Source: Balneolaceae bacterium UBA7797
Lineage (GTDB): Bacteria; Bacteroidota; Rhodothermia; Balneolales; Balneolaceae
Direction of reading: 5' to 3'
Length of the DNA stretch: 64,000 nucleotides
Assembly (NCBI GenBank): GCA_002480645.1
Contig: DLCN01000001.1
Coordinates: forward strand, 1 to 64,000
Part shown: one piece after another, positions 19,207 through 28,382 of the stretch
Position numbering within the stretch: position 1 is the first letter of the stretch
Layout: the number at the start of each line of letters is the position of its first letter
The notes under the pieces: generated by a model
Databases searched by the model: none
Seen by the model: only the letters and a program-made list of their open reading frames with translations
What the model was told of the DNA's origin: nothing
Translations under genes and position numbers: made by a program

Positions 19207-19226
19207 TTAGTTTAACATTAAACAAT
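19207..19226. promoter_or_regulatory. Palindromic operator candidate upstream of the dioxygenase operon
   Basis: TTAGTTTAACATTAAACAAT contains the near-perfect palindrome GTTTAACATTAAAC (19210-19223). The same 20-mer with one substitution lies upstream of the nitroreductase gene at 41113-41132. The downstream genes in both cases are quinone-stress enzymes. It ends 36 bp before the start codon, a suitable place for a repressor. Confidence 0.6.
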
Positions 19227-19261
19227 ATTCTATCTTATGTTGAATTAATTAAGGAGCTAAT

Positions 19262-20194
19262 ATGTCACATTTTAAAGGGCTACATCACATTTCGGTGTTG
19301 GCAGGAGACCCAAAAGAAAATTTTGATTTCTATGTTAAGAAACTTGGTCTGCGCATGGTTAAGAAATCAGTCAATCAGGATGATCCCGGTACTTATCATC
19401 TTTTTTACGGAAATGAAGCAGCTACTCCCGGTTCCAGCATTACTTTCTTCCCATGGCCCAGAGCCCATAAAGGTTCAGCCGGAACTGGTGAAGCTGTAAA
19501 TGTGGCATTTAGAGTCCCTCAAGATTCCCGGGAATTCTGGCTGGAACGGCTGAATGAGCATGGCATTTCCCACTCCGAACTATTTGATGTGTTTGGTAAA
19601 ACCAGTTTGAGATTTCAAGATCCGGACGGACTGGAACTGGATCTTGTTTTTGACGGAGTTGCCAAAGAAAAAGTCAGCACGTATGATAGCACGGTTCCGC
19701 ATCATAATTCCATTCAGGGTTTTGAATCCACCCGACTAAAACTGAGTGAGGGGATAGACGGGACCATAAAGGTTCTTACTGATGTTCTCGGTTTCAGCGA
19801 ATCTGAATCTGAGGGTGATCTTACCTTGTTTTCTACCGATGCACCAATAGGAAGCAAACTCATTATAGAGCAGAATTCCGGGACTGAAGGAAAAGGAGGA
19901 AGAGGAATAGTACATCATGTGGCTTTTCGTGCAGAGAATGAAGCCGATCTTGCCAATATGAGGGAACAAGTGCTGGAAATGGGACTTCAACCCACCGGCA
20001 TCATAGACCGGCACTGGTTCAAGTCGGTATACTTTCGGGTTCCCGGTGGCGTACTATTCGAAATGGCTACTGATGATCCCGGTTATGCTGTAGATGAGGA
20101 TTTTGAGCATTTGGGAGAAAAACTCATCCTTCCACCCTGGCTTGAACCCCGTCGTCCGGCTATTGAGCAAATGCTACCAGAAATCAGCCTTTAA
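19262..20194 (+). CDS. mhqO: VOC family ring-cleaving dioxygenase (MhqO-like)
   Basis: A 310-residue protein with two vicinal-oxygen-chelate domains (about 1-140 and 148-300). Metal ligands are likely in GLHHISV (His9), GIVHHVAFRA and the final VLFEMATDDPG. In Bacillus, MhqO helps to break down or detoxify hydroquinones. The very strong AAGGAG box precedes the ATG at 19262. It is followed after 14 bp by an MhqD-like hydrolase, and a palindromic site lies upstream. The gene symbol is by homology; the substrate is not proven. Confidence 0.82.
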   Translation: MSHFKGLHHISVLAGDPKENFDFYVKKLGLRMVKKSVNQDDPGTYHLFYGNEAATPGSSITFFPWPRAHKGSAGTGEAVNVAFRVPQDSREFWLERLNEHGISHSELFDVFGKTSLRFQDPDGLELDLVFDGVAKEKVSTYDSTVPHHNSIQGFESTRLKLSEGIDGTIKVLTDVLGFSESESEGDLTLFSTDAPIGSKLIIEQNSGTEGKGGRGIVHHVAFRAENEADLANMREQVLEMGLQPTGIIDRHWFKSVYFRVPGGVLFEMATDDPGYAVDEDFEHLGEKLILPPWLEPRRPAIEQMLPEISL

Positions 20195-20208
20195 GATAAA
20201 TTACCCCA

Positions 20209-20883
20209 ATGGATTTATTTCAAATCACCTCTACTGACACTTTTCAAGGTCCTCATCAATCATTACCACCACTCGAAACCGGTGCATTGTCCTCTGAAGC
20301 ACAGCTCGGAATGGTTATGATCCATGGTCGCGGTGCTTCTGCGCAAAGTATCCTGAGCTTGTCTGGTGAAATTGATGCCCGGGATAAGATCACGTTTATC
20401 GCACCACGTGCTCAGGGCCACACCTGGTATCCATATTCCTTTTTAGCACCAACACAGAAGAATCAACCCGGGTTAAATTCCGGTTTGCAAGCGGTTTATA
20501 ACGCTGTGCATCAATTGGTGGAATCCGGCATTCCAAAGGATAAGATCATAATACTTGGGTTTTCGCAGGGGGCATGTCTAGCTTCAGAATTTGCTGCCCG
20601 TCATCCGGCAAAATACGGTGGCATCATTGCGCTTAGCGGAGGAGTCATCGGCGAAAAAGTTGAGGTGGAGAGTTATTCCGGCGACCTTAAGCAAACACCA
20701 TATTTTGTGGGTTGCAGCGATATCGATCCACATATTCCCCTGGAGAGAGTGGAGGAATCAGCCCGTGTTTTTGAACACTTAAACGCAAAGGTTGAAAAAC
20801 GTATCTACCCTGGAATGGGGCACACTGTAAATGAAGATGAGATCGCCTTTCTTAACGACCTCATTCATTCAATGATCGATTAG
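20209..20883 (+). CDS. mhqD: Alpha/beta hydrolase, carboxylesterase type (MhqD-like)
   Basis: A 224-residue phospholipase/carboxylesterase-family hydrolase. The nucleophile elbow is GFSQG (Ser about residue 125); Asp in GCSDIDPHIP and His in GMGHTVNE complete the triad. In Bacillus mhqD is in the same MhqR regulon as mhqO. Here the two genes form one operon, 14 bp apart, with no signal peptide. The substrate is unknown. Confidence 0.85.
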   Translation: MDLFQITSTDTFQGPHQSLPPLETGALSSEAQLGMVMIHGRGASAQSILSLSGEIDARDKITFIAPRAQGHTWYPYSFLAPTQKNQPGLNSGLQAVYNAVHQLVESGIPKDKIIILGFSQGACLASEFAARHPAKYGGIIALSGGVIGEKVEVESYSGDLKQTPYFVGCSDIDPHIPLERVEESARVFEHLNAKVEKRIYPGMGHTVNEDEIAFLNDLIHSMID

Positions 20884-20884
20884 A

Positions 20885-22738
20885 TCAGAAACCGATCTTC
20901 TTTTTGATAGCATCCGCTGCTTTATTTTTGGCCTCTTCCTCTAGTTCCTTTTTCTTTTTCTCGAGCTCAGCCTTTTTGTCTTCAATATATTTTAATCGTT
21001 CGTTTACCTGAGCTTCGAGCTCTTCATATTTGGCTCGAAGTTCGGCCTCCTTTTGGTCTACGAATTCTGTGACTTCTTCGCGCTTAGCCTCAACTTCGTT
21101 TTCAACTTTAGTACGGATCTGCGCTTTGGCCTTATTTACTTCTTCCGTCACAGTTCCTTTCAGAGCATCTAAAAACAGGTCGTCCAGATTAGATCGCACC
21201 TTCACTTTAAGTGGACCGTCAACATTATCGATCAGCGCCGCCGCATTGATCTTTTCAGTACCGGAGATCGCTCTTCGGATCAACGTTTGTATGCGATCGC
21301 CTGAATTTTCTGCTTGTCCGAAATCAAACTCCAGATCGTTTGCCACATAGCGGATCTCACTATCAATACGTTTACCGAGCACATTGATGGTTGCAGAAAG
21401 CTGTCCGGTTCCCTCACTCAGATCATAGGGCAGTAATTCTGAGGGTGACAATCTAGAGTTCTTCAGGGAAAATCCTGCATAGGTTGCTTTTACCGTTTCG
21501 CGAGGTTTTTCCTCCAGATAATTAAACTCACCATCCACTACCAGACTGATGGCGTTCGCATCCTCCCCGCTAACATTGAATACCGTTGGAACACCTGTTT
21601 TCATTTGATCTGAACTGATATTTGTTACCGCTCCTGCCAGTGAAATATCGGTATTGGTTTTTCCGGAGAGATTCACATTTTTTATCCACAGAGCGGGCCA
21701 GTCATATTTATCCGAAAATGAATAATTCTTTCCCTCATATCTTTCGGGTTTATCTTCTTCCTCTTCTGTACCGATCACTCTGCTACCGTATTTACGCGCA
21801 ATGGCGATATACTCCAGATATACTGAGAAATCACCCAGCAGATCATTCCCAAATAGTGCGTTACCGATATTCTGCGCATTTATTTCGGGTAATTTAGCAA
21901 CTGTTGCAGCCCGTTGAATATCACTTTGAATCCAGTTATCTATATTTGAAACTCCGGCTCGTGCCTGCGACAGATCGGTCTGAAAGTTACTCTTTATTGT
22001 TTCGATCTCTTTCTTCAACGAATCGGCTTCTTTTACGATCGTTTGAATTTTTTTCACTTGCTCTACCGCTTGCGGTACTGTTTTAATGGCTTTCAGATCA
22101 ATGGATTCCGCCTGTTTTTTAATGGTGGCGGTACGATCTTCTATCGGATTATTATTAATGGTATCCTCCCATCTGCCGTAGGTTTGCTGAGAAGCTGTTT
22201 TTAAAGAATCCATCTTATCGACCGATTGAATATTTACCATCGCCAATAAGCTGTCTACATTGATGTCATTTTTTATGTCGGTGAATTCCATACGGGCATT
22301 CTCGGCAACTTTTCCGGTTACCTGTTTGGTGATCTCTGCGAAGAATGAAGGCTCCTCGGCTTTACCTTCTTCATCCAGCGGAATCTCGAAATATCCATCT
22401 GTTTCCCGCTCGGTATCCATTTCAAATCCGGTTAGCTGTACGTTATTAACGATCACTTTTTGCCAAAGAAGCGGCCAGAATTCCACATCAAATTCTGTTT
22501 TTCCGGTTTCGAAGGTATTCATCATGGTGTTATTGGGATTGGTTACCTGCAACCGGTCCCATCCCATATTCAGATCAAACAGATCGAATCGAAATCCATC
22601 GATCTCAACCAATGCCTCGTTAACTAAACTTGCCTGATATTCGATATTTGATTCCACCCGCTCATCGGTAACAAAATAACCGGTCAAAAATGCGATCACG
22701 GCCACGATCAATAAAAAAAGTATTCCTTTGATTCTCAT
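20885..22738 (-). CDS. TIGR03545 family protein (AsmA/DUF748-like)
   Basis: A 617-residue protein with an N-terminal membrane anchor (GILFLLIVAVIAFLTGYFV), beta-rich segments resembling AsmA/DUF748 proteins (VALVEIDGFRFDLFDLNMG style region and TNDFEVEFWPL), a central coiled coil (about 190-260) and a C-terminal Lys/Glu coiled coil (about 535-610). TIGR03545 proteins travel with TIGR03546, and here the two genes are separated by 1 bp. The function is not known; a role at the cell envelope is inferred. Confidence 0.8.
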   Translation of the reverse strand: MRIKGILFLLIVAVIAFLTGYFVTDERVESNIEYQASLVNEALVEIDGFRFDLFDLNMGWDRLQVTNPNNTMMNTFETGKTEFDVEFWPLLWQKVIVNNVQLTGFEMDTERETDGYFEIPLDEEGKAEEPSFFAEITKQVTGKVAENARMEFTDIKNDINVDSLLAMVNIQSVDKMDSLKTASQQTYGRWEDTINNNPIEDRTATIKKQAESIDLKAIKTVPQAVEQVKKIQTIVKEADSLKKEIETIKSNFQTDLSQARAGVSNIDNWIQSDIQRAATVAKLPEINAQNIGNALFGNDLLGDFSVYLEYIAIARKYGSRVIGTEEEEDKPERYEGKNYSFSDKYDWPALWIKNVNLSGKTNTDISLAGAVTNISSDQMKTGVPTVFNVSGEDANAISLVVDGEFNYLEEKPRETVKATYAGFSLKNSRLSPSELLPYDLSEGTGQLSATINVLGKRIDSEIRYVANDLEFDFGQAENSGDRIQTLIRRAISGTEKINAAALIDNVDGPLKVKVRSNLDDLFLDALKGTVTEEVNKAKAQIRTKVENEVEAKREEVTEFVDQKEAELRAKYEELEAQVNERLKYIEDKKAELEKKKKELEEEAKNKAADAIKKKIGF

Positions 22739-22739
22739 A

Positions 22740-23264
22740 TTAACCTCTCACCCTTTGTACCGTTTTATAGATCGAATAAAATTTCGTGCCTTTTAGCGCC
22801 TTTACGATCTTCAGTTTCTGGATCCGCTCGTTTATATGTGTCCGATACTGACTCACAATAAAGATCAACCCGGGGAAAACAGGAAGGATCAGGATCAGGG
22901 CGGAAACAAAACTCCCGATCACAACAGTGTTATAGAACCGGGTTGCCGCAATCCATTCTGTGTTATACATACTGGTCCACATTGCCTGCAAACTATCGTT
23001 CTCGAGTAACCAGATCCCAAAATTATGAAAAGCCGGGTCAGCCAGAAAGGCCACACCACTAAAGAGGATAAAGGCCAGCAGAGCCATGCCGATGTTCACT
23101 TTCAGAATAATAAGAAGGATCAAAATAAAGGCATTGTGCAGACTAAAGACCGGGGTCAACCCGATGATCATGCCAAGCACAAACCCTCCGGCCAACTGTA
23201 CCGGCGAAGCTTCCGACGCAAGCGCCTTCAATAATTTTGCGATGTATTTGAGTAATAAAAACAT
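22740..23264 (-). CDS. TIGR03546 family membrane protein (DUF2062-like)
   Basis: A 174-residue protein with several hydrophobic helices, including GGFVLGMIIGLTPVFSLHNAFILILLIIL and VIGSFVSALILILPVFPGLIFI. The LGMIIGLTP motif resembles DUF2062. It is the first gene of a two-gene unit with TIGR03545 (1 bp gap), so they are almost certainly translated together. Confidence 0.8.
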   Translation of the reverse strand: MFLLLKYIAKLLKALASEASPVQLAGGFVLGMIIGLTPVFSLHNAFILILLIILKVNIGMALLAFILFSGVAFLADPAFHNFGIWLLENDSLQAMWTSMYNTEWIAATRFYNTVVIGSFVSALILILPVFPGLIFIVSQYRTHINERIQKLKIVKALKGTKFYSIYKTVQRVRG

Positions 23265-23451
23265 AAAATGACTGTTTATTCGAGCACAAAAGTAACTAAT
23301 TAGACATTAGATTAATAAAAAATCGAACCGTGATAATTGACATTTTACACTACATGCTTACCTTTACGGTATAATCGTGTTCCAAATCAATACATTCGAT
23401 CTCTATTCTGAACACGTTCTGTTCGTTTCGATTTAATTATTTTCAAAAAAT

Positions 23452-24819
23452 ATGCTCAAGAAATCACTAATTATTCCGGCTCTTTTAGCCATTATGGTAG
23501 CGTCTGCCTGTAAAGATAAGACGGGAGTTATGTCGCTTTATGATCAACTTCCGGACGCAAATTTTCCCTGTACGAACGGGCTGGCTGCCGACCTGTACGA
23601 ATGTAACAATGTTAGTTTATACGCGCATTTGACCCCCGAAGAACTGGGCGGTCAACAAGCCAATGATATCTGGGGTTGGCAGGATCCGCTCACCCAAAAA
23701 GAATATGCACTGGTTGGGCTGAATGATGGCGTTTCTTTTGTGGATATTACTGATCCGAATAACCCTGTGGTGGTTGGCAAACTGGCTGAATCGAATATGA
23801 AAGCGAAATACAAACCCATGGCACAAGATGATTTCCCGGCTTGTACCATTGGCGTTGGCGATTCTTATGCCGCTAAAGGCTTGATGATGGGTTCAACCTG
23901 GCGGGACATGAAAGTGTATGACAATCACATTTATGTGGTGAGTGACGGACAGATCCACGGAATGCAGGTATTCGATCTTACCAAATTACGTGACTATTCC
24001 GGTTCATTCATGAATTTTGAACAGGACGGATTGTACGAAGAGCTTGGAAACGCTCATAACATCGCGATCAATCAGGCGACCGGATTTGCCTATGTGGTAG
24101 GAGTTACGACTGCTGAACGTTGCGGGTCACGATCAGAAACAGGATTACATATGATCGATCTCAACGACCCTGCTAATCCTCAGTTTGCAGGTTGTTATTT
24201 TGATGCCGACACCGAAATTCCAAACTCCATCAATGTGGGAACCGGATATATCCACGATACAGAATGCATTGTTTATGATGGCCCTGATACCGAACATGCC
24301 GGAGAAGAGGTGTGTTTCAGTTCTGCTGAGGGAGCGGTGGTGATCACCGATGTAAGTGATAAGACCAATCCTGCAACTATTAGCGTGAGTGGCCACGAAG
24401 ATATGCAGTATTCGCATCAGGGTTGGCTAACCGAAGACCGGGCTTATTTTTTGATGAATGACGAGTTGGATGAATGGAATCTGGGTCGTGAAACTAAAAC
24501 GTATGTTTGGGATGTCAAAGATCTGGATAATCCTACCTTTGCCGGCTACTATACCCACAACACTCCCACGATAGATCACAACCTGTATATTCGTAATAAT
24601 TTTGTGTTTCAAACCAATTACACGAGTGGGATCCGTATCCTCAAAACCGGTGATCTCAGTAAAGCAGAACTAAAACCAGCCGGATTTTTCGACACTCAAC
24701 CGGAAAGTAACGAAGTGGAATTCGAGGGTACCTGGAGTAATTACCCTTATTTCGAAAGTGGTGTATTGATCGCCAGCGATATTTATGATGGGTTATTTAT
24801 TTTGAAACCGGAAATTTAA
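23452..24819 (+). CDS. Choice-of-anchor B family lipoprotein with LVIVD-type repeats
   Basis: A 455-residue exported lipoprotein; the lipobox is VASAC with Cys at about residue 20. Repeats of the LVIVD type are visible (GLNDGVSFVDITDPNNPVVVGKL; MIDLNDPANPQFAGC; VVITDVSDKTNPATISV). Choice-of-anchor B proteins have a beta-propeller-like fold. The function is unknown. It ends at a terminator 30 bp later. Confidence 0.85.
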   Translation: MLKKSLIIPALLAIMVASACKDKTGVMSLYDQLPDANFPCTNGLAADLYECNNVSLYAHLTPEELGGQQANDIWGWQDPLTQKEYALVGLNDGVSFVDITDPNNPVVVGKLAESNMKAKYKPMAQDDFPACTIGVGDSYAAKGLMMGSTWRDMKVYDNHIYVVSDGQIHGMQVFDLTKLRDYSGSFMNFEQDGLYEELGNAHNIAINQATGFAYVVGVTTAERCGSRSETGLHMIDLNDPANPQFAGCYFDADTEIPNSINVGTGYIHDTECIVYDGPDTEHAGEEVCFSSAEGAVVITDVSDKTNPATISVSGHEDMQYSHQGWLTEDRAYFLMNDELDEWNLGRETKTYVWDVKDLDNPTFAGYYTHNTPTIDHNLYIRNNFVFQTNYTSGIRILKTGDLSKAELKPAGFFDTQPESNEVEFEGTWSNYPYFESGVLIASDIYDGLFILKPEI

Positions 24820-24849
24820 CCCCCTAACGGCTTCGCTTTACCTCTATTG

Positions 24850-24887
24850 AACCCCTGAGATACATACTAATCTCCGGGGTTTTTTAT
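24850..24887 (+). terminator. Rho-independent terminator
   Basis: AACCCC ... GGGGTT with an AGAT/ATCT inner stem, then six T, 30 bp after the lipoprotein stop. Confidence 0.75.
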
Positions 24888-25158
24888 TTGATGGATAGTA
24901 TTAGCATATCATTTAAAGCTCAGATTCTTCCATCATTAAGCGGTACGCACTAAGCATTTCCCGGTGTGTTTGAATAATGCCCATCTCCTGCAGATCTTTC
25001 TAAGCAGTTCAGGCATAAAGCTCTAGACTGATCCTCCCTGTTTTAATTTAAACGGGTATCCGACCGCCTTTTTAGTTGAATATATATTTGATTAACTTTA
25101 CGCTTTCGTAGCCCTATGGGCTTAAATTAACTAACTAATTTATTACACACGTCTCTTC
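24888..25158. other. Intergenic region upstream of the SPT-like gene
   Basis: On the plus strand a TATATTTG at 25083-25090 fits the Bacteroidetes -7 element TAnnTTTG, but no good -33 partner is present. On the minus strand a 23-codon frame (24913-24984) with a purine-rich GGAG upstream encodes a peptide ending YRLMMEESEL; it may be a gene remnant. Nothing else is recognised. Confidence 0.35.
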
Positions 25159-26385
25159 ATGGATTTATTTGATAAGCTGGAAAATCGCCCCAGTCCGTTG
25201 GGCCCATTCACCTCAGAAGGTTATGGTTATTATACATTTCCAAAACTGGAAGGTCCGCTAGGCCCCGACATGAAATTTAACGGTAAAGACATGGTCGTTT
25301 GGAGTATTAACGACTATCTCGGTGTTGGAAGTAACGAAGAGATCAAAAAGATTGACGCCGAAGCTACCGCAAAATATTCTCTGAGTGCACCCATGGGTGC
25401 CCGTCTTATGACCGGTAACACCACTGAACATGAACTTCTGGAACAGGAACTCGCAGCCTTTGTTCATAAACCAGCCGCCCAGCTTTTAAACTTCGGTTAT
25501 CAGGGGATTATGAGTGTGATCCACGCACTTACCGACCGAAATGATTACCTGATCTACGACGAACTCAGCCATGCCTGTATTGTTGATGGGAAACAGCTTT
25601 CCATGGCTAACAAATCGGTATTCAAGCACAACGATATCGAAAGCTTCAAGAAGCAGCTTTACCGGGCCGCTTCCATGAAGAAAGACAATTCTTCCATCCT
25701 CGTAATCACCGAAGGAGTATTCGGTATGACCGGGGACTTAGGTATTTTGCCGGAGATCATCAAACTGAAAGAAGAAGTGCCTTTCCGATTATTAGTGGAT
25801 GATGCTCATGGTTTCGGAACCATGGGTAATGACGGTTCCGGAACAGGAACTCATCAGGGTATTCAGGATGGCATTGATATCTACTTTGGCACCTTTGCCA
25901 AAGCAGTAGCATTGATCGGTGCTTTTGTAGCTTCAGAGCCACGCGTAATAGAATTTCTGAAGGCAAATGTGAGAAGCCAGGTTTTTGCCAAATCACTTCC
26001 GCTGCCAATCGTTGTTACTGCCCGCGAGCGGCTGAAAATGATCCGCCAGCATCCGGAATGGAGAGAAAAACTCTGGAAAAACACCCTCCAATTACGTGAA
26101 GGTTTGAAGAAGATAGGATATAACGTATTGCCATCTGAAAGTCCGGTTACCCCGGTACTCACTCAGGGCAGTACAGATCTTGCCATGGATGTAATGCGTA
26201 AATTGCGTGAAGAGCACGGAGTATTCGTAAGTGGAGTTGCATACCCGGTTGTACCTAAAGGAATTGTATTGATCCGACTGATTCCTACTGCCGCTCATGA
26301 AGAGCATCACATTGAGAAAACGCTGGAAGCTTTCGAAGCTATCAAAGAATTTGTGATGGAAGCAGCAACTAAGCTGACTGCCTGA
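25159..26385 (+). CDS. Alpha-oxoamine synthase family enzyme (serine palmitoyltransferase/KBL-like)
   Basis: A 408-residue PLP enzyme of the acyl-CoA:amino acid condensing family (AONS, KBL, SPT, cysteate acyltransferase). Seen are His138 in YDELSHAC, the cofactor DDAH at 214-217 and the Schiff-base Lys248 in GTFAKAVALIGAFVAS. AONS and KBL normally have GT(F/L)SKA..G; the Ser before Lys is Ala here, as I recall for some Bacteroidetes SPT-like enzymes. No bio or tdh genes are adjacent. A sphingolipid or sulfonolipid precursor role is inferred. Confidence 0.8.
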   Translation: MDLFDKLENRPSPLGPFTSEGYGYYTFPKLEGPLGPDMKFNGKDMVVWSINDYLGVGSNEEIKKIDAEATAKYSLSAPMGARLMTGNTTEHELLEQELAAFVHKPAAQLLNFGYQGIMSVIHALTDRNDYLIYDELSHACIVDGKQLSMANKSVFKHNDIESFKKQLYRAASMKKDNSSILVITEGVFGMTGDLGILPEIIKLKEEVPFRLLVDDAHGFGTMGNDGSGTGTHQGIQDGIDIYFGTFAKAVALIGAFVASEPRVIEFLKANVRSQVFAKSLPLPIVVTARERLKMIRQHPEWREKLWKNTLQLREGLKKIGYNVLPSESPVTPVLTQGSTDLAMDVMRKLREEHGVFVSGVAYPVVPKGIVLIRLIPTAAHEEHHIEKTLEAFEAIKEFVMEAATKLTA

Positions 26386-26422
26386 TCAACGATCGTAATT
26401 GTCGATCATCTATGCGTATTTA

Positions 26423-26457
26423 AAAGCCCGCTTCTTGACGAAGCGGGCTTTACTTTT
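26423..26457. terminator. Bidirectional terminator
   Basis: AAAGCCCGCTTC / GAAGCGGGCTTT is a 12 bp stem between convergent genes, with A-rich and T-rich flanks. Confidence 0.8.
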
Positions 26458-26499
26458 TACTTAACCCGGATTCTTTTCTTCTTTAGTTAGTTCAAAGTG

Positions 26500-27375
26500 T
26501 TACCTGAACTTTTTGAATGCCCACCCCATACCGGTGGTTACATAAAATCCTTCCAGGGGCCGTTTTCCCATTTCCAGCCTGAATATTGAATTACCAAAGA
26601 ATCTGATCTTTCTTCCAAAATTCTCGGCTTTCGTGTAGGGCCTGAATACCCAGGTCAACCCCGTTCTCCAGCCCATGGTACCACTCACTTCAACCTGACC
26701 CGGATTCACTGTTTCTTTTGTAGGTAATACTAAAAGATCAAAAAACGGGCGAAACATCACTCCGGCTGCCGCCTTATCTCCCTCGCTGGTTTGAAAATTC
26801 AGATAATGTTTCCAGTTCATCCCTACACCTGCATAGAGCCCGGCATGAGTCAATGTACTCACATCGTAGTAGGTAAAGCCCTGAACATACTCGAAGGCAC
26901 TTCGTCGCAGATATAAGCCCCCGCGGGCCGTTACTTCTCTTTTAACCTGTGTAGGAAGTGTCACTGTTTCCCAGGTTTGGGTTTCAGTGTTATCGAAGTA
27001 ATTATCCTCAAAAGTAAAACTTAATAATACCGGGACATCACGTTCTTTATAATTACTCATAAAGGCGAATTCACCCCCGGCATTGAACAGAAAGGCGGCT
27101 CCCTGATTCTCAAGACTCAAAAGAGAATATAAAGCCAGAACTTCAGCACTGATCTTTTCATTGATCGGATACAGTCCTTCTGCACCAATACTCCAGACAG
27201 AAGCACCGCTCAAATTATTAAAACCGGCATCTACGGCAAGATAGTGCAGCCCCAGATAACCTTCATACGCCTGATCGGCATCTTTTAATATGGTACGGTA
27301 CGTGGTTTGTGCAAATACTATTGACTGCGAGCACAGCACCATTAACAGTGTGATTGATAAGGTTGATCGTTTCAT
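26500..27375 (-). CDS. Predicted outer-membrane beta-barrel protein, unknown
   Basis: A 291-residue protein with a signal peptide (ends SIVFAQ) and a body of alternating amphipathic strands rich in Tyr, Gly and Phe (GLHYLAVDAGFNNLSGASVWSIGAEGLYP). It ends in an aromatic/basic KKFR. I do not recognise the family; it is probably a small barrel. It lies alone between terminators and an 86 bp gap. Confidence 0.65.
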   Translation of the reverse strand: MKRSTLSITLLMVLCSQSIVFAQTTYRTILKDADQAYEGYLGLHYLAVDAGFNNLSGASVWSIGAEGLYPINEKISAEVLALYSLLSLENQGAAFLFNAGGEFAFMSNYKERDVPVLLSFTFEDNYFDNTETQTWETVTLPTQVKREVTARGGLYLRRSAFEYVQGFTYYDVSTLTHAGLYAGVGMNWKHYLNFQTSEGDKAAAGVMFRPFFDLLVLPTKETVNPGQVEVSGTMGWRTGLTWVFRPYTKAENFGRKIRFFGNSIFRLEMGKRPLEGFYVTTGMGWAFKKFR

Positions 27376-27461
27376 AATTGATACCTGTATTTTGGTTTCA
27401 ATAAGAAACTATAGCACTGCCAAAGGAATTTCGATACCCCGAACGGAGTATTTCCTATTAG

Positions 27462-28295
27462 TTATTTGAAGTTGTAGTAAATGATCACAGGAAGATGATC
27501 TGAGGGCGTTCGCTGGTTTCTGGTATCAGCTATGACTCCGTATTTTTGCACACTTATCTGATCATCTGCAAAAATATAGTCGATACGATAATCGAGTGGG
27601 TGTGAAGTATCAAACCCGTTAAACGTGCCCTCCGGCCCAAATGGAGGATATTTTGAAATGGTTTTAGCATCGTTCATTACCGAAGTTAAAAAACTGATCG
27701 GAGGTGAATCCGGAGTGGCATTCAGATCACCCATCACCAATACCGGGATCTGTTCTTTGTTGATCTCAGTTACTTTCTGATGGATCAACTTAACCGCATT
27801 TATCCTAGCTTCGGGTACTTCGTGATCTAAATGGGCATTAAATACAAAAAACTCTGCGCCGGTAAATCTATCCTTTAATTTAGCCCAGGTAGATATTCGT
27901 CTGAAATTCGCTCCCCACCCAAAAGACGGCACATCGGGTGTTTCTGACAACCAGAACGTGCCACTCGCCAGAACTTCATACAGATCATCCCGGTAAAATA
28001 TGGCCGTATATTCGCCGGCTGCATCACCGTCATCCCGACCCACCCCTACATATGAATAATTAGTGAGCGCACTATCCAGATACATTACCTGTTCAACCTT
28101 TCCTTCCTGTGTACCCATTACACCCGGCTCGTAGAACCTGATGAGGTTGGCCACCCACGCCTTTCGGTTTTCCCACCAATTCACCCCATCATCCGGATTA
28201 TTGAAACGAAGATTGTAGGTCATGGCAGAAGATTGAGCCAATACCGTTCCGGTTAGCAGTATGGTGAAGATGCAAACAGACAGTAACTTTTTCAT
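27462..28295 (-). CDS. Secreted endonuclease/exonuclease/phosphatase-family hydrolase
   Basis: A 277-residue protein with a signal peptide (ends TVLAQ) and the EEP fold signatures: YNLRF, the metal Glu in MGTQEG, NAHLDH, GDLNATPD and the final SDHLPVIIYYNF. The family includes DNases, phosphodiesterases and sphingomyelinase-like phosphatases; the substrate is not clear. Secretion points to scavenging of phosphate or nucleic acid, which is inference. Confidence 0.85.
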   Translation of the reverse strand: MKKLLSVCIFTILLTGTVLAQSSAMTYNLRFNNPDDGVNWWENRKAWVANLIRFYEPGVMGTQEGKVEQVMYLDSALTNYSYVGVGRDDGDAAGEYTAIFYRDDLYEVLASGTFWLSETPDVPSFGWGANFRRISTWAKLKDRFTGAEFFVFNAHLDHEVPEARINAVKLIHQKVTEINKEQIPVLVMGDLNATPDSPPISFLTSVMNDAKTISKYPPFGPEGTFNGFDTSHPLDYRIDYIFADDQISVQKYGVIADTRNQRTPSDHLPVIIYYNFK

Positions 28296-28382
28296 AGAAG
28301 TTGGATTCGGGTGATTTCAAATCTCTTTGAATCTAAGAAATCCAGCTACATGAATTGAATAATCTTTTGGTAAGACCGGAGA

